In this document: in pieces, positions 10,774-19,282 of the stretch
Position numbering within the stretch: position 1 is the stretch's first letter
Layout of the letters: each line of letters begins with the position of its first letter
Origin: a virus
Direction: 5' to 3' (one strand)
Virus record (IMG/VR): IMGVR_UViG_3300042197_003184
Coordinates: 1-64,000 of that record
DNA: 64,000 nt
Notes under the pieces: generated by a model
Seen by the model: the letters and a program-made list of their open reading frames with translations, nothing else
The model's database searches: none
Told to the model about the DNA's origin: nothing
Position numbers and translations under genes: made by a program

Positions 10774-12585
10774 TTATTCGACTGTTACGCTTTTAGCTAA
10801 ATTTCTAGGCTTATCAACATTCTTATTTCTTAATATTGCAGAATAATACGAGAATAGCTGCAAAGGAACCACAGAAACCAAAGGACTCAAAGCATCGCAT
10901 ACACTAGGTACTCTTATTTTATAATCGCCCAGATCTCCATAATTGGAATATATTCCAATAACTTTGCCATCTCTGGCTTGAATCTCTTTTATATTATTGA
11001 TTATTTTATTATGATTCTCATAGTTATTAGCAACCACAACAACAGGCATGTTTCTATCTATCAAAGCAATAGGACCATGTTTCATTTCAGCAGCAGGATA
11101 TCCTTCAGCATGAACATAGCTAATTTCTTTTAGTTTAAGAGCCCCCTCTAAAGCCACAGGAAAATTATATCCACGCCCCAAGAACAAACAATTCGTCATA
11201 GAAACAAACTCTTCAGCCACAAACTCCACAACATCACAACATCCCAGAGTGTCTTGTAAAATATTTGGCAAATCACGCAAATCGTCCATAATAGCTTTTC
11301 TATAATCGACAGATATAACCCCATCTATCTGCTCAATCCACAAAGCCAACAACAACAGACAAATCACCTGATTAGTAAAAGTCTTGGTACTAGCCACACC
11401 AACCTCCACCCCGCTTCTTAAATGAATTCCACAGTTGGTTAGCTTGCTCATACTAGAACTCACAACATTACATATACCAACAGTAATTGCTCCATAAATC
11501 TTAGCAATCTCCAAAGCCCCCAGAGTATCAGCAGTTTCCCCACTCTGACTAACCCCTATGACAATATCCCCCTCGTTGATCACAGGCTTTCGATATCTAA
11601 ACTCACTAGCATACTCCACACTCACTTTTATCTTACAAAGCTCTTCAATATAATACTTAGCCAGTAAAGAAGCGTGCCAAGAAGACCCACAACTTACTAT
11701 AGTAATATGATTCGCTTTTTTAAATATATTCTCATATCCTATCAGTCCCCCTAATTTAACCCTGTACCCATCTAGTCGTCCACTCAAACAATCATGTACC
11801 GTTTTGGGTTGTTCGTATATCTCCTTTAGCATATAACTATCAAAATCACCCTTATTGATCTTTAATACTTTACTATAGACCTTTTCAATTTCATAGTCTA
11901 TTTCTATTCCTTTGCTCATATCAAACACTTCCAGTCTGTCTTTCACCTCAACAACAACATTATCTTCCAGATAAACCACACCCACACTAGCTCTATCACC
12001 AAAAGCCCCCACATCACTAGCTACCATAGTCTCATTCACCCCAAACCCAACAACCAAAGGACTTCCTTTTCTAGCAGCTATCATTTGGCCAGTTTCCCCA
12101 TCTAATATTACTATAGCATAGGCCCCTATTACTTTTTCTAAAGACGATTTGATACCATCAATTAATGACCCTTTAATTTTGGTTTGATGATATATTAGGT
12201 ACAACAATACTTCAGAATCAGTATCACTAACAAAACTATATTCGGATAGCTCTTTCTTTAGATCTTCGTAATTTTCGATAATACCATTATGTGCTATTGC
12301 TAGTTTATTATCGTTCGTAACATGAGGATGAGAATTTCTTTTACAAGGCTTACCATGAGTGGCCCATCTGGTGTGTCCAATAGCGCTATAGGTTTCTATA
12401 TCAGGATTTTTGATTTTTTGCCTTAGATCTTCAATACTACCGGTTTGTTTGGTAGTAATCATATTATTCCCAACTATATAGCTAATTCCGGCACTATCAT
12501 AGCCCCTATACTCTAAACTTTGCAAACCATCTAAAATAAAAGACAAGCATTTGCTTTGTCCCTTATAGGCCACTATCCCACACAT
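10774..12585 (-). CDS. glmS: Glutamine--fructose-6-phosphate aminotransferase
   Basis: 603 residues, full length for GlmS. It starts MCGIVAYKG, giving the N-terminal Cys nucleophile of class II glutamine amidotransferases. RWATHGKP and HNGIIENY mark the glutaminase domain. Two SIS sugar-isomerase domains follow (VSCGSSWHASLLAKYY, VSQSGETADT, GVASTKTFTNQ), and it ends in KPRNLAKSVTVE, the conserved C-terminus. It makes glucosamine-6-phosphate from fructose-6-phosphate and glutamine. There are no truncations or lost motifs, so it is probably active. With the GNA1 gene nearby it supplies GlcNAc-6-phosphate. An ATAGGA ribosome site lies 8 nt upstream of the ATG. Confidence 0.97.
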   Translation of the reverse strand: MCGIVAYKGQSKCLSFILDGLQSLEYRGYDSAGISYIVGNNMITTKQTGSIEDLRQKIKNPDIETYSAIGHTRWATHGKPCKRNSHPHVTNDNKLAIAHNGIIENYEDLKKELSEYSFVSDTDSEVLLYLIYHQTKIKGSLIDGIKSSLEKVIGAYAIVILDGETGQMIAARKGSPLVVGFGVNETMVASDVGAFGDRASVGVVYLEDNVVVEVKDRLEVFDMSKGIEIDYEIEKVYSKVLKINKGDFDSYMLKEIYEQPKTVHDCLSGRLDGYRVKLGGLIGYENIFKKANHITIVSCGSSWHASLLAKYYIEELCKIKVSVEYASEFRYRKPVINEGDIVIGVSQSGETADTLGALEIAKIYGAITVGICNVVSSSMSKLTNCGIHLRSGVEVGVASTKTFTNQVICLLLLALWIEQIDGVISVDYRKAIMDDLRDLPNILQDTLGCCDVVEFVAEEFVSMTNCLFLGRGYNFPVALEGALKLKEISYVHAEGYPAAEMKHGPIALIDRNMPVVVVANNYENHNKIINNIKEIQARDGKVIGIYSNYGDLGDYKIRVPSVCDALSPLVSVVPLQLFSYYSAILRNKNVDKPRNLAKSVTVE

Positions 12586-12616
12586 TATGCATTCCTATTT
12601 AATAAGAGTATTTTTA

Positions 12617-12657
12617 TAAAACAAAAATAAAGGGCAAACATTTCTGCTTGCCCCTTA
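12617..12657 (-). terminator. Intrinsic terminator of the 12662-13220 genes
   Basis: Leftward stem AAGGGGCAA/TTGCCCTT (12630-12656, one bulge) followed by a T-rich tract (TTATTTTTGTTTT), 5 nt beyond the stop at 12662. It separates the small exported-protein gene from glmS. Confidence 0.75.
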
Positions 12658-12661
12658 AATA

Positions 12662-12970
12662 TCAGTACCTATATACTGAAGCATATACTAGTGGACCAGT
12701 AGGAGGACCCACAGGAGCACTATTAATTATATATGATGGCCTATTACAAAATCCAAACCATGGTCTATACTGATAAACCACAGGATGATTAACAACACTA
12801 TAATGATGATAAATAACCACAGGATAGTGAGTTACCACAGGAACATAATGGGTAGTTGGCACATATACAACTTCTTGTTTAACAACAGGTACCCACACAC
12901 TATTATCTGCATAACTATAATTTGGCCATAAACATAATAACAGGCCAAAAATTACCGAAAAAGCTTTCAT
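12662..12970 (-). CDS. Small secreted Val/Tyr/Pro-rich protein
   Basis: 102 residues starting MKAFSVIFGLLLCLWPNYSYADN, a clear Sec signal peptide (Lys, hydrophobic core, cleavage near SYA-DN). The mature part is a chain of short V/Y/P/H strings (VPVVKQEVVYVPTTHYVPVVTHYPVVIYHH) then RPWFGFC and a Pro/Gly end. The repetition suggests an extended cell-envelope or matrix protein. No enzyme motif is seen. Similar small exported V-V-Y-V-P proteins occur in planctomycetes, so it may be a host-derived gene. The start at 12970 is preferred to 13027 because AAGGA precedes it and the signal peptide begins there. Confidence 0.6.
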   Translation of the reverse strand: MKAFSVIFGLLLCLWPNYSYADNSVWVPVVKQEVVYVPTTHYVPVVTHYPVVIYHHYSVVNHPVVYQYRPWFGFCNRPSYIINSAPVGPPTGPLVYASVYRY

Positions 12971-12983
12971 AAATAGTCCTTTA

Positions 12984-13220
12984 TTATTGTTGATTACTTT
13001 CCACACTAGATTCTGGATGACTAACAACTCTATTCTTAGGTCTTCGTCCTTTTGGCTTTCTAATTCCTAGTTTGCGTCTTTGACGTCTGATCATTGCTGT
13101 ACTAATAGTTTGGCCAGTCATTTGGCTTAATTTGGCACTTAGTTCCTCATCACTCAAAAGAACTTGATTATCCTCAATAAACTTTAATTCAGCATCAGTC
13201 CACTTTTTGTAATTAGCCAT
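12984..13220 (-). CDS. Small helix-turn-helix DNA-binding protein
   Basis: 78 residues. KKWTDAELKFIEDN is a SANT/Myb-like first helix, followed by LSDEELSAKLSQMTGQTISTAMIRRQRRKLGI, a recognition-helix arrangement, then a very basic tail (RKPKGRRPKNR). Probably a phage transcription regulator. It lies divergently to the late operon at 13312, so it could control the shared intergenic region (13221-13311). AAAGGAC lies 8 nt before the ATG. Confidence 0.65.
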   Translation of the reverse strand: MANYKKWTDAELKFIEDNQVLLSDEELSAKLSQMTGQTISTAMIRRQRRKLGIRKPKGRRPKNRVVSHPESSVESNQQ

Positions 13221-13234
13221 AAATTTTGTCCTTT

Positions 13235-13275
13235 GGTGTAAATATTGACTAGTCTAAGAAACTCTTTACTATAAT
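13235..13275 (+). promoter_or_regulatory. Late-operon promoter region
   Basis: GGTGTA (13235-13240) followed by TTGACT (13245-13250), a 19-bp gap and TATAAT (13270-13275), 37 nt before the first late gene. The GTGTA motif recurs in five other late gaps. The sigma-70 match is imperfect in spacing, so either motif could be the functional one. Confidence 0.45.
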
Positions 13276-13311
13276 ACAGTTTGACAAGTTTGATGCAAGG
13301 AGACATATCCG

Positions 13312-13503
13312 ATGAATCAAAATTTTAATATTGTAGATTCTATTTTGGAAGTTAAGGCTTGTGGATCAATTGCTGATATTTCGGCCGATTTATCCTTACA
13401 GTCCACCAAAACCATATCAGAGCTATTAGATGACCAAAAAGAACCAGAAACCAAAGAAGAAAATAGTCAAGAAGAAAACCAGGAAAACCTTAGATCAGAG
13501 TAA
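13312..13503 (+). CDS. Small acidic protein, 63 aa
   Basis: First frame of the rightward operon. AAGGAG lies 8 nt before the ATG. 63 residues: a helical N-terminal half (NIVDSILEVKACGSIADISADLSL) and a Glu/Gln-rich end (EPETKEENSQEENQENLRSE). It overlaps the putative sigma gene by 74 nt in another frame. Function unknown. The good ribosome site argues that it is real, possibly a leader that couples translation of the sigma gene, which itself has no strong ribosome site. Confidence 0.5.
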   Translation: MNQNFNIVDSILEVKACGSIADISADLSLQSTKTISELLDDQKEPETKEENSQEENQENLRSE

Positions 13504-14140
13504 TTTATACGGTGTATCAGAACAGGAATTTTTAAATGTTTTGGATAATATTAGCAAAAGATTAGCTAATCGTTTTAAATTTGGATACCACGATTTTGAT
13601 GATATGAAACAACAGGCCGCTATTTTTGCTCTGGAAGGACTAGAAAAATACGATCACAAAAGACCATTAGAAAATTTCTTATGGACCCACGTTCGTAATC
13701 GACTATTTAATTACAAAAGAAACAATTATCAAAGACCAGACAAGCCTTGTTTAACTTGTCCGTTTTTTGACAAAGGATATCGCTGTTCCAACAATCAGTG
13801 TTCCAAATTTACAGACAAACAACAGTGCGAACTATACGCATCGTGGGCTCAACGTAACGACTCTAAAAAGAATATCATGCAGCCTACTCATATAGGTGAT
13901 CAGGAGTATATTCATAATTCTTTGGTTAAAGACGGGTTTAGTAATGCTATACAAAACCAAGAGATTATTAATTTTTTAGACCAACACATTCAAGCAGAAT
14001 ACAGAGAAGCTTATCTCAAACTAAAACATGGCTCTAAAATACCCAAGCAGCAATTACAAAAATTACAAAATCATATTGCAGAATTATTAAGGAATAACGA
14101 ATGGGATCCGGAAAATTATCCAAAAAACGAGGACAATTAG
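13430..14140 (+). CDS. Putative phage RNA polymerase sigma factor
   Basis: 236 residues. After a Lys-rich N-terminus, residues 45-100 read like sigma-70 region 2: FGYHDFDDMKQQAAIFALEGLEKYD…RPLENFLWTHVRNRLFNYKRN, with the DxxQ helix and a basic aromatic -10-recognition helix. It is followed by PCLTCPF…CSNNQCSKF…QQCELY, a Cys cluster that may bind zinc. The C-terminal region (residues 170-230, EAYLKLKHGSKIPKQQLQKLQNHIAELL) could be a region-4-like helical domain. It would direct host polymerase to late genes. Its position at the head of the late operon fits. The assignment rests on pattern recognition, and a loader or packaging adaptor remains possible. Confidence 0.6.
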   Translation: MTKKNQKPKKKIVKKKTRKTLDQSNLYGVSEQEFLNVLDNISKRLANRFKFGYHDFDDMKQQAAIFALEGLEKYDHKRPLENFLWTHVRNRLFNYKRNNYQRPDKPCLTCPFFDKGYRCSNNQCSKFTDKQQCELYASWAQRNDSKKNIMQPTHIGDQEYIHNSLVKDGFSNAIQNQEIINFLDQHIQAEYREAYLKLKHGSKIPKQQLQKLQNHIAELLRNNEWDPENYPKNEDN

Positions 14141-14931
14141 CTCTTGAAGAAGAACAGTTTATCAGAGATAATTTTGGTAAATTGTCTATTGAAGAGATTG
14201 CCGATAGTTTAAATAGGCATACTGCTCCTATTCAAAGATATATTGATGAAAATAAATTAGTAGTATCTGATGACGAGAAAAACGATCACGCCACACTAAA
14301 AAGAAAATTACACGCTAAAACTTTCTGGAACGAAATAGAAAGACAGTTTGATAAGGAAAGTGGTGAATTGGAATATTTTGAGGACACATGGATAAGTCTG
14401 GTTAAGCAATTTAGAGAAGACGTTTTACCAGCAGAAGAACTTCAAATAAAGCAATTTATTACTATTGATATTTTAATTAATCGCAGTATGAAAGAGCGTA
14501 AACGTCACATATCAGAAACCGAAAAATTGCAAAAGGCAGTAGATAAGGAATACGAAAAACCAGAAGACCAAAGAGATATCCCAAAATTAGCTAATATGGA
14601 GACTCAATTAAGCTTTGCTCGTAATAGTATTGCTAATTATACTAATGAGTATACTAAGCTTTTGAATGAGCAACAAAAGATTAGCAAAGACTTAAAAGCC
14701 ACACGAGAACAAAGAATCAAAAGAATAGAAGACGGTAAAAGCTCTTGGGTAGGATTAATAAGAATGCTTGAAGACGAAGACGTGAGAGAAAAAGAAGGAC
14801 GCGAAATGGAAATATTGAGTATGGCTACAGAAAAATATAAACAACAACTCGAAGAACTTCATTTATACGAAGATAAAGTTCTTGATAAGCCATTCCTAAC
14901 TCCGGAGAGCATAGAGGCATCTGATGACTAA
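14101..14931 (+). CDS. Probable terminase small subunit
   Basis: 276 residues. The N-terminal HTH (EEEQFIRDNFGKLSIEEIADSLNRHTAPIQRYI) is followed by a long charged coiled-coil region (about 110-215: KERKRHISETEKLQKAVDKEYEK…LLNEQQKISKDLKATREQRIK), the layout of small terminases: DNA-recognition domain plus oligomerisation coils. It lies four genes upstream of the large subunit. AAGGA lies 7 nt before the ATG, and it overlaps the sigma gene by 40 nt. The call depends on architecture and position. A DNA-binding regulator is the alternative. Confidence 0.55.
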   Translation: MGSGKLSKKRGQLALEEEQFIRDNFGKLSIEEIADSLNRHTAPIQRYIDENKLVVSDDEKNDHATLKRKLHAKTFWNEIERQFDKESGELEYFEDTWISLVKQFREDVLPAEELQIKQFITIDILINRSMKERKRHISETEKLQKAVDKEYEKPEDQRDIPKLANMETQLSFARNSIANYTNEYTKLLNEQQKISKDLKATREQRIKRIEDGKSSWVGLIRMLEDEDVREKEGREMEILSMATEKYKQQLEELHLYEDKVLDKPFLTPESIEASDD

Positions 14932-15952
14932 AACAGCTATGATATCTGGCATTACTGGACAGGATGGTTCCTATCTGGCAGATTTATTGTTGTCATATAA
15001 TTATAGAGTTATTGGATTACATCGCAGAACTAGCCATAACAGCTTTATTAGGGTTAGACATCTATTAGATAATCCAAATTTTTTATTAGAAGAATTTGAT
15101 ATTACTGATCCCTCAGATTGCTTTAGAGTATTAGAAAACTTTAAGCCTGATGAGCTATACAACCTAGCGGCTCAGAGTCATGTTGGCACCAGTTTCAAGC
15201 AGCCTTCTACAACTTTTGAAATCAATACTTCTGGTGTTGTGAATTTACTGGAAGCTCTACGATCCAGAACTCCTTCTACTAGATTTTATCAGGCCAGTAC
15301 CAGTGAAATGTTTGGGTCCAATTATACAGAAGGTTTTTGTGATTCTTCTGGAACAATACAACAATATCAAAACGAGAATACCTCATTTGCTCCCCAAAGT
15401 CCTTATGCGGTATCAAAATTAGCAGCTCATAGATTAGTGCAAATTTATAGAGAATCATACAATCTGTATGCTTGTTGTGGTATATTATTTAATCACGAAA
15501 GTCCACGCAGAGGAGAAAATTTTGTTACACGCAAAATCACAAAATATCTAGGACTTTTAGCAAATAAATTTGTTTCCATCAATAATAATCAATTCTTAAG
15601 GCTTGGAAATATTTATGCTATCAGGGACTGGGGTCATGCAAAAGACTTTGTTAAAGCTATGCACATGATGTTGAACCAGGATACTCCTGATGACTTTGTT
15701 ATAGCAACCGGATCGTGTCATTCTGTTAAGGATTTTTTACAATATAGTTTCGGTTTATTTGATCTAAATTATGAAGACTATATTAAAATTGATTCAGACT
15801 TATATAGACCATGCGAGGTTAACTATCTCAAAGGGGACGCTACCAAAGCACACAATAAATTCGGCTGGCAACCAGAAATTTCTTTTGAAGACCTTATCAA
15901 AGACATGGTGTATAGCGATATAGAGGCCAATAAACAGATCAATTTGGTGTAA
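14924..15952 (+). CDS. gmd: GDP-mannose 4,6-dehydratase
   Basis: 342 residues, extended short-chain dehydrogenase. The NADP-binding loop GITGQDGSYLA is at 9-19, LYNLAAQSHVG at 79-88, TSEMFG at 126-131, and the catalytic YAVSK at 161-165. The segment GILFNHESPRRGENFVTRKIT is diagnostic for Gmd. It converts GDP-mannose to GDP-4-keto-6-deoxymannose, precursor of GDP-fucose, rhamnose or perosamine. All key residues are present. An insert near 138-152 (CDSSGTIQQYQNENT) makes the loop before the active site a little longer than usual. It overlaps the upstream gene by 8 nt and so is translated with the packaging genes, an unusual location for a sugar gene. No partner enzyme (fucose synthase or transferase) is seen here. 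Confidence 0.93.
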   Translation: MTKTAMISGITGQDGSYLADLLLSYNYRVIGLHRRTSHNSFIRVRHLLDNPNFLLEEFDITDPSDCFRVLENFKPDELYNLAAQSHVGTSFKQPSTTFEINTSGVVNLLEALRSRTPSTRFYQASTSEMFGSNYTEGFCDSSGTIQQYQNENTSFAPQSPYAVSKLAAHRLVQIYRESYNLYACCGILFNHESPRRGENFVTRKITKYLGLLANKFVSINNNQFLRLGNIYAIRDWGHAKDFVKAMHMMLNQDTPDDFVIATGSCHSVKDFLQYSFGLFDLNYEDYIKIDSDLYRPCEVNYLKGDATKAHNKFGWQPEISFEDLIKDMVYSDIEANKQINLV

Positions 15953-15954
15953 TT

Positions 15955-16230
15955 ATGTTTCGTAATTTTAATGATCCCCAATATAAAAAATGGAGATTAG
16001 CTGTCTATAAAAGAGATAAACATCAATGTAGATGGCCAAATTGCAATTCTAAAAAAAGATTGAATGCTCATCATATAAAAACTTGGGCACATTTTCCAGG
16101 ACTTAGATTTGATGTTAATAATGGAATCACGTTGTGCAAATACCATCATGATCTTATTAGAGGTATGGAAGAGGACTATAGTTATTCTTTACTTATGCTA
16201 CTGTTAAGAACCAAGGAGAATCCGAAATGA
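15955..16230 (+). CDS. HNH endonuclease
   Basis: 91 residues with a full HNH fold: Cys25 and Cys30 (CRWPNC), LNAHHIKTW (His39-His40), Asn56 (VNNGITLC), Cys61 and His64-His65 (CKYHH), i.e. two zinc knuckles around the beta-beta-alpha metal site. HNH proteins next to terminases are required for genome packaging cleavage in several siphophages. Its position between gmd and the terminase group, with a 2-nt gap and an overlap with the next gene, makes that role more likely than free homing. Confidence 0.9.
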   Translation: MFRNFNDPQYKKWRLAVYKRDKHQCRWPNCNSKKRLNAHHIKTWAHFPGLRFDVNNGITLCKYHHDLIRGMEEDYSYSLLMLLLRTKENPK

Positions 16231-16805
16231 AACTAGACGCACCAATTACTTTAAACCCACCACCATATACAGATAATAATAATAAAGTTATACATCCAGA
16301 CCCTATTGTTTTAAATGAATTAATTGTAACATACAGCGATACTCCGGCCCGTAAGGTACTAGCTGCAAATATCGAAAATGTTCCTAGTACTATTTATTTA
16401 TTTACTGGTCAGCAGTACGACATTATGGGGGATTGGACACAAGCTCAAGCAGAAGCAGCCCTAAAATCTAGACTAGGAGATAATATACAAGCAGGATTAC
16501 AGGCTTTGTTTCCTAAAACTCTAGAACAAAATCCTAATGGTCCAGGCAGCATTTTAACTGGAATGATTAGTACCCTTGGTATCAAGAGTAGCTCTAGCTG
16601 TTCGTGTCGCAGACATGCGCTAGAAATGAATGAAAAGGGACCAGATTGGTGTGATCAAAATATGGAAACCATATTGAGTTGGCTAAAAGAAGAAAGTCAG
16701 AAGCGAGGCTTGCCTTATGTTGAGATGGTGGCTAAGGCCATGGTACAGAGAGCAATCAATAAGTCTCGCAGATTGCTAGCCCAAGAGACTAAGGCTAATG
16801 AATAA
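16227..16805 (+). CDS. Conserved-type Cys-motif phage protein
   Basis: 192 residues. The N-terminal half contains LTGQQYDIMGDWTQAQAEAAL. The C-terminal half contains SCSCRRHALEMNEKGPDWCDQNMETILSWLKEES and RGLPYVEMVAKAMVQRAI. The C-x-C…MN-x2-GP-x2-C-x4-I-x-WL string is one I associate with phage and mobile-element hypothetical proteins and may bind a metal. No reaction is known. It sits between the HNH and ERCC4 nucleases with overlaps on both sides, so a packaging or DNA-end-processing role is plausible. Confidence 0.55.
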   Translation: MKLDAPITLNPPPYTDNNNKVIHPDPIVLNELIVTYSDTPARKVLAANIENVPSTIYLFTGQQYDIMGDWTQAQAEAALKSRLGDNIQAGLQALFPKTLEQNPNGPGSILTGMISTLGIKSSSSCSCRRHALEMNEKGPDWCDQNMETILSWLKEESQKRGLPYVEMVAKAMVQRAINKSRRLLAQETKANE

Positions 16806-17280
16806 GTATGATGACTTTACAATTATAATAGACACTAGAGAACAACAGCCCTGGACCTTTGAACACTATACTACCGCTAGCAAAAAACTAGACACCGGAG
16901 ACTATAGTATAGAAGGTCTGGAGGAATTGTTGTGTATAGAGCGTAAAAAAAGCATCAACGAAGTAGCCAATAACATTACTGAATCTAGATTCAAAGATGT
17001 TATCAACAGAATGAGTACTTTTAAGTATGCTTTTTTATTATTAGAATTTGATTTAGAAAATGTTCTTAGCTATCCTATAGGATCCAATCTTCCAAAAAGA
17101 CTATGGGATAAAATTAAAATTACTCCTCAATTTATTATGAAACATTTATTAGAGCTTCAAATTAATCATAATATTAAAGTATTATTTTGTGGCGACCAGT
17201 CTAATGCAGAGAAACTAGCCGAAGCCATTCTAAAAAAGGTTCATTATATTGAAAGAGTCCAAAAACAAAAAGACGTTTGA
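16798..17280 (+). CDS. ERCC4/XPF-type nuclease
   Basis: 160 residues with the ERCC4-domain signature: IIIDTREQQPW (Asp12, Arg14), LDTGDYSIEG (Gly34-Asp35) and ERKKS (48-52), corresponding to the GDX(n)ERKX(3)D nuclease motif. Helices follow, but no HhH DNA-binding domain is visible, so it would need a partner for structure recognition. Such nucleases cut branched DNA. Before packaging this would clear junctions. It overlaps both neighbours, and TerL starts inside its 3' end. Confidence 0.85.
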   Translation: MNKYDDFTIIIDTREQQPWTFEHYTTASKKLDTGDYSIEGLEELLCIERKKSINEVANNITESRFKDVINRMSTFKYAFLLLEFDLENVLSYPIGSNLPKRLWDKIKITPQFIMKHLLELQINHNIKVLFCGDQSNAEKLAEAILKKVHYIERVQKQKDV

Positions 17281-19282
17281 TGACGCATGGCTCGGCTTGG
17301 GGGATCTGAGCCAACTGTCGTTATCTGACAATCCAATGATCCATAGAAGCAAACAGGATATAGAAAATCCCGATTTGCATCTTATGAGATTATTAAGAAA
17401 TCCTAAGTATATAGGGGCTACATGCAAACTACTATTTAATATAGAGTTGCATCCTATTCAGATGGCTATTATTCAGGAGTTTTGGATCAGACCATTCCCT
17501 ATGTATATTGCTAGTCGAGGTTGGGGTAAATCTTTTTTATTGGCTCTGTATTGTATTTTGCGATGCACTTTTTTCCCTGGTACTAAAATAGTGGTTGTTG
17601 GTGCTGCTTTTCGACAGAGCAAAATCATTTTTGAATATATGGAAACCATATGGAGAAATAGCCCCATACTCAGAAGTATTTTTATGGGAAATGAAGACGG
17701 ACCAAGAAGAGACGTAGACAGATGTACTATGAGACTAGGAGACAGTTGGACAATAGCTATTCCCATGGGTGATGGTAGCAAAATCAGAGGTTTAAGAGCA
17801 CATATTATTATTGCTGACGAGTTTGCTTCTATTAGTCCAGACATTTATGAAACGGTAGTATCGGGGTTTGCCGCCGTATCCGCGACTCCTATCCAAAACG
17901 TCAAAGAACAAGCCAAGAGAGCAGCTATGACCGAAGCAGGTTTGTGGAATGAGGAATTGGAAACCCTTAATACTAAAATGGGTAACCAAGCTATCATATC
18001 TGGAACTGCCGATTACGCATTTAAGCATTTTGCTTCTTACTGGCGAAGATACAAGGGTATTATTGAAAGCAAAGGAGACAACTCTAAATTAGAAGAAATC
18101 TTTAAGGGAGAAGTTCCTAGTAATTTTAACTGGAGAGATTATAGCATTATCAGAATTCCTTATGAATTAATACCAAAAGGATTCATGGATGATAAACAGG
18201 TAAGTAGAGCCAAAGCCACCATTCATACTGGTATCTACAATATGGAATACGCTGCCTGTTTCGTTAACGATAGTGAAGGCTTTTTCAAAAGAAGCCTAAT
18301 AGAGAGCTGTGTTACTTCTCACACCAAACCTATCATGGTATCTGGGAAGAACATTACATTCGACGCGGTAACATCAGGTAATCCAAATCAGCAATACATA
18401 TACGGAATCGACCCAGCTAGCGAACAAGATAATTTTAGTATAGTTATATTAGAGCTACATCCGGACCACTCTAGAATAGTCTATTGTTGGACAACCAATA
18501 GAACAAACTTTAAAGATAGACAAAAAACAGGATTGATTACAGAGCACGATTTCTATGGTTTCTGTTCTCGTAAAATTAGAAATCTCATGAAAATTTTTCC
18601 ATGCTCTCGCATAGTACTTGACGCTCAAGGAGGAGGTGTTTCTATAGAGGAAGCATTACATGATCCGGCTAAATTAGAAGAAGGAGAACATCTCATTTGG
18701 CCTATTATAGACGTTAATAAAAACAAAGACACCGATGACCAAGCAGGATTACACCTTATAGAGCTGGTACAGTTCGCCAAAGCAGATTGGACGGCTCAGG
18801 CTAATCATGGACTAAGAAAAGACCTAGAAGATAAAGTGCTGTTATTTCCAACATTTGATAACCTTACTCTTGGATTAGCTTTGGATCAAGAAGGTAAAAG
18901 CATACTAGAGTCAGATCTTAATCCTATCTATGATAGCTTAAGTGAGTGTATCTTAGAAATAGAAGAATTGAAAAATGAACTTACAACGATTGTTATGACA
19001 CAAACTAGCACAGGACCAAACGCTAGAGACAGATGGGATACTCCAGAAATTAAGATGCCTAACGGTAAACGAGGAAGATTACGCAAAGACCGCTATAGTG
19101 CTTTATTAATGGCTAATATGGCAGCTCGTCAACAACAAAGAACCTTACAGCCAGTATCATACGATTTGATAGGAGACAACCTAAGAAACGTATCAAATAA
19201 TAATGGCCAATTATACAAAGGACCGGAATGGTTTACTTCGGCTGTAAATGAAGACATATATACAGGAATTTATAGACAATAG
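17249..19282 (+). CDS. Terminase large subunit
   Basis: 677 residues. ATPase domain: Walker A ASRGWGKS (88-95) and Walker B HIIIADE (185-191). RNase-H-fold nuclease: Asp388 in YGIDPASEQDN and Asp458 in IVLDAQGGG. It translocates genome DNA into the prohead and cuts it. No ATG is available before residue 30. TTG at 17249, preceded by AAAAAGGT, is taken as the start, overlapping the ERCC4 gene by 32 nt. ATG at 17336 is the alternative. About 160 residues longer than lambdoid-sized nuclease-ATPase modules, in keeping with large phages. Confidence 0.93.
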   Translation: MKESKNKKTFDDAWLGLGDLSQLSLSDNPMIHRSKQDIENPDLHLMRLLRNPKYIGATCKLLFNIELHPIQMAIIQEFWIRPFPMYIASRGWGKSFLLALYCILRCTFFPGTKIVVVGAAFRQSKIIFEYMETIWRNSPILRSIFMGNEDGPRRDVDRCTMRLGDSWTIAIPMGDGSKIRGLRAHIIIADEFASISPDIYETVVSGFAAVSATPIQNVKEQAKRAAMTEAGLWNEELETLNTKMGNQAIISGTADYAFKHFASYWRRYKGIIESKGDNSKLEEIFKGEVPSNFNWRDYSIIRIPYELIPKGFMDDKQVSRAKATIHTGIYNMEYAACFVNDSEGFFKRSLIESCVTSHTKPIMVSGKNITFDAVTSGNPNQQYIYGIDPASEQDNFSIVILELHPDHSRIVYCWTTNRTNFKDRQKTGLITEHDFYGFCSRKIRNLMKIFPCSRIVLDAQGGGVSIEEALHDPAKLEEGEHLIWPIIDVNKNKDTDDQAGLHLIELVQFAKADWTAQANHGLRKDLEDKVLLFPTFDNLTLGLALDQEGKSILESDLNPIYDSLSECILEIEELKNELTTIVMTQTSTGPNARDRWDTPEIKMPNGKRGRLRKDRYSALLMANMAARQQQRTLQPVSYDLIGDNLRNVSNNNGQLYKGPEWFTSAVNEDIYTGIYRQ

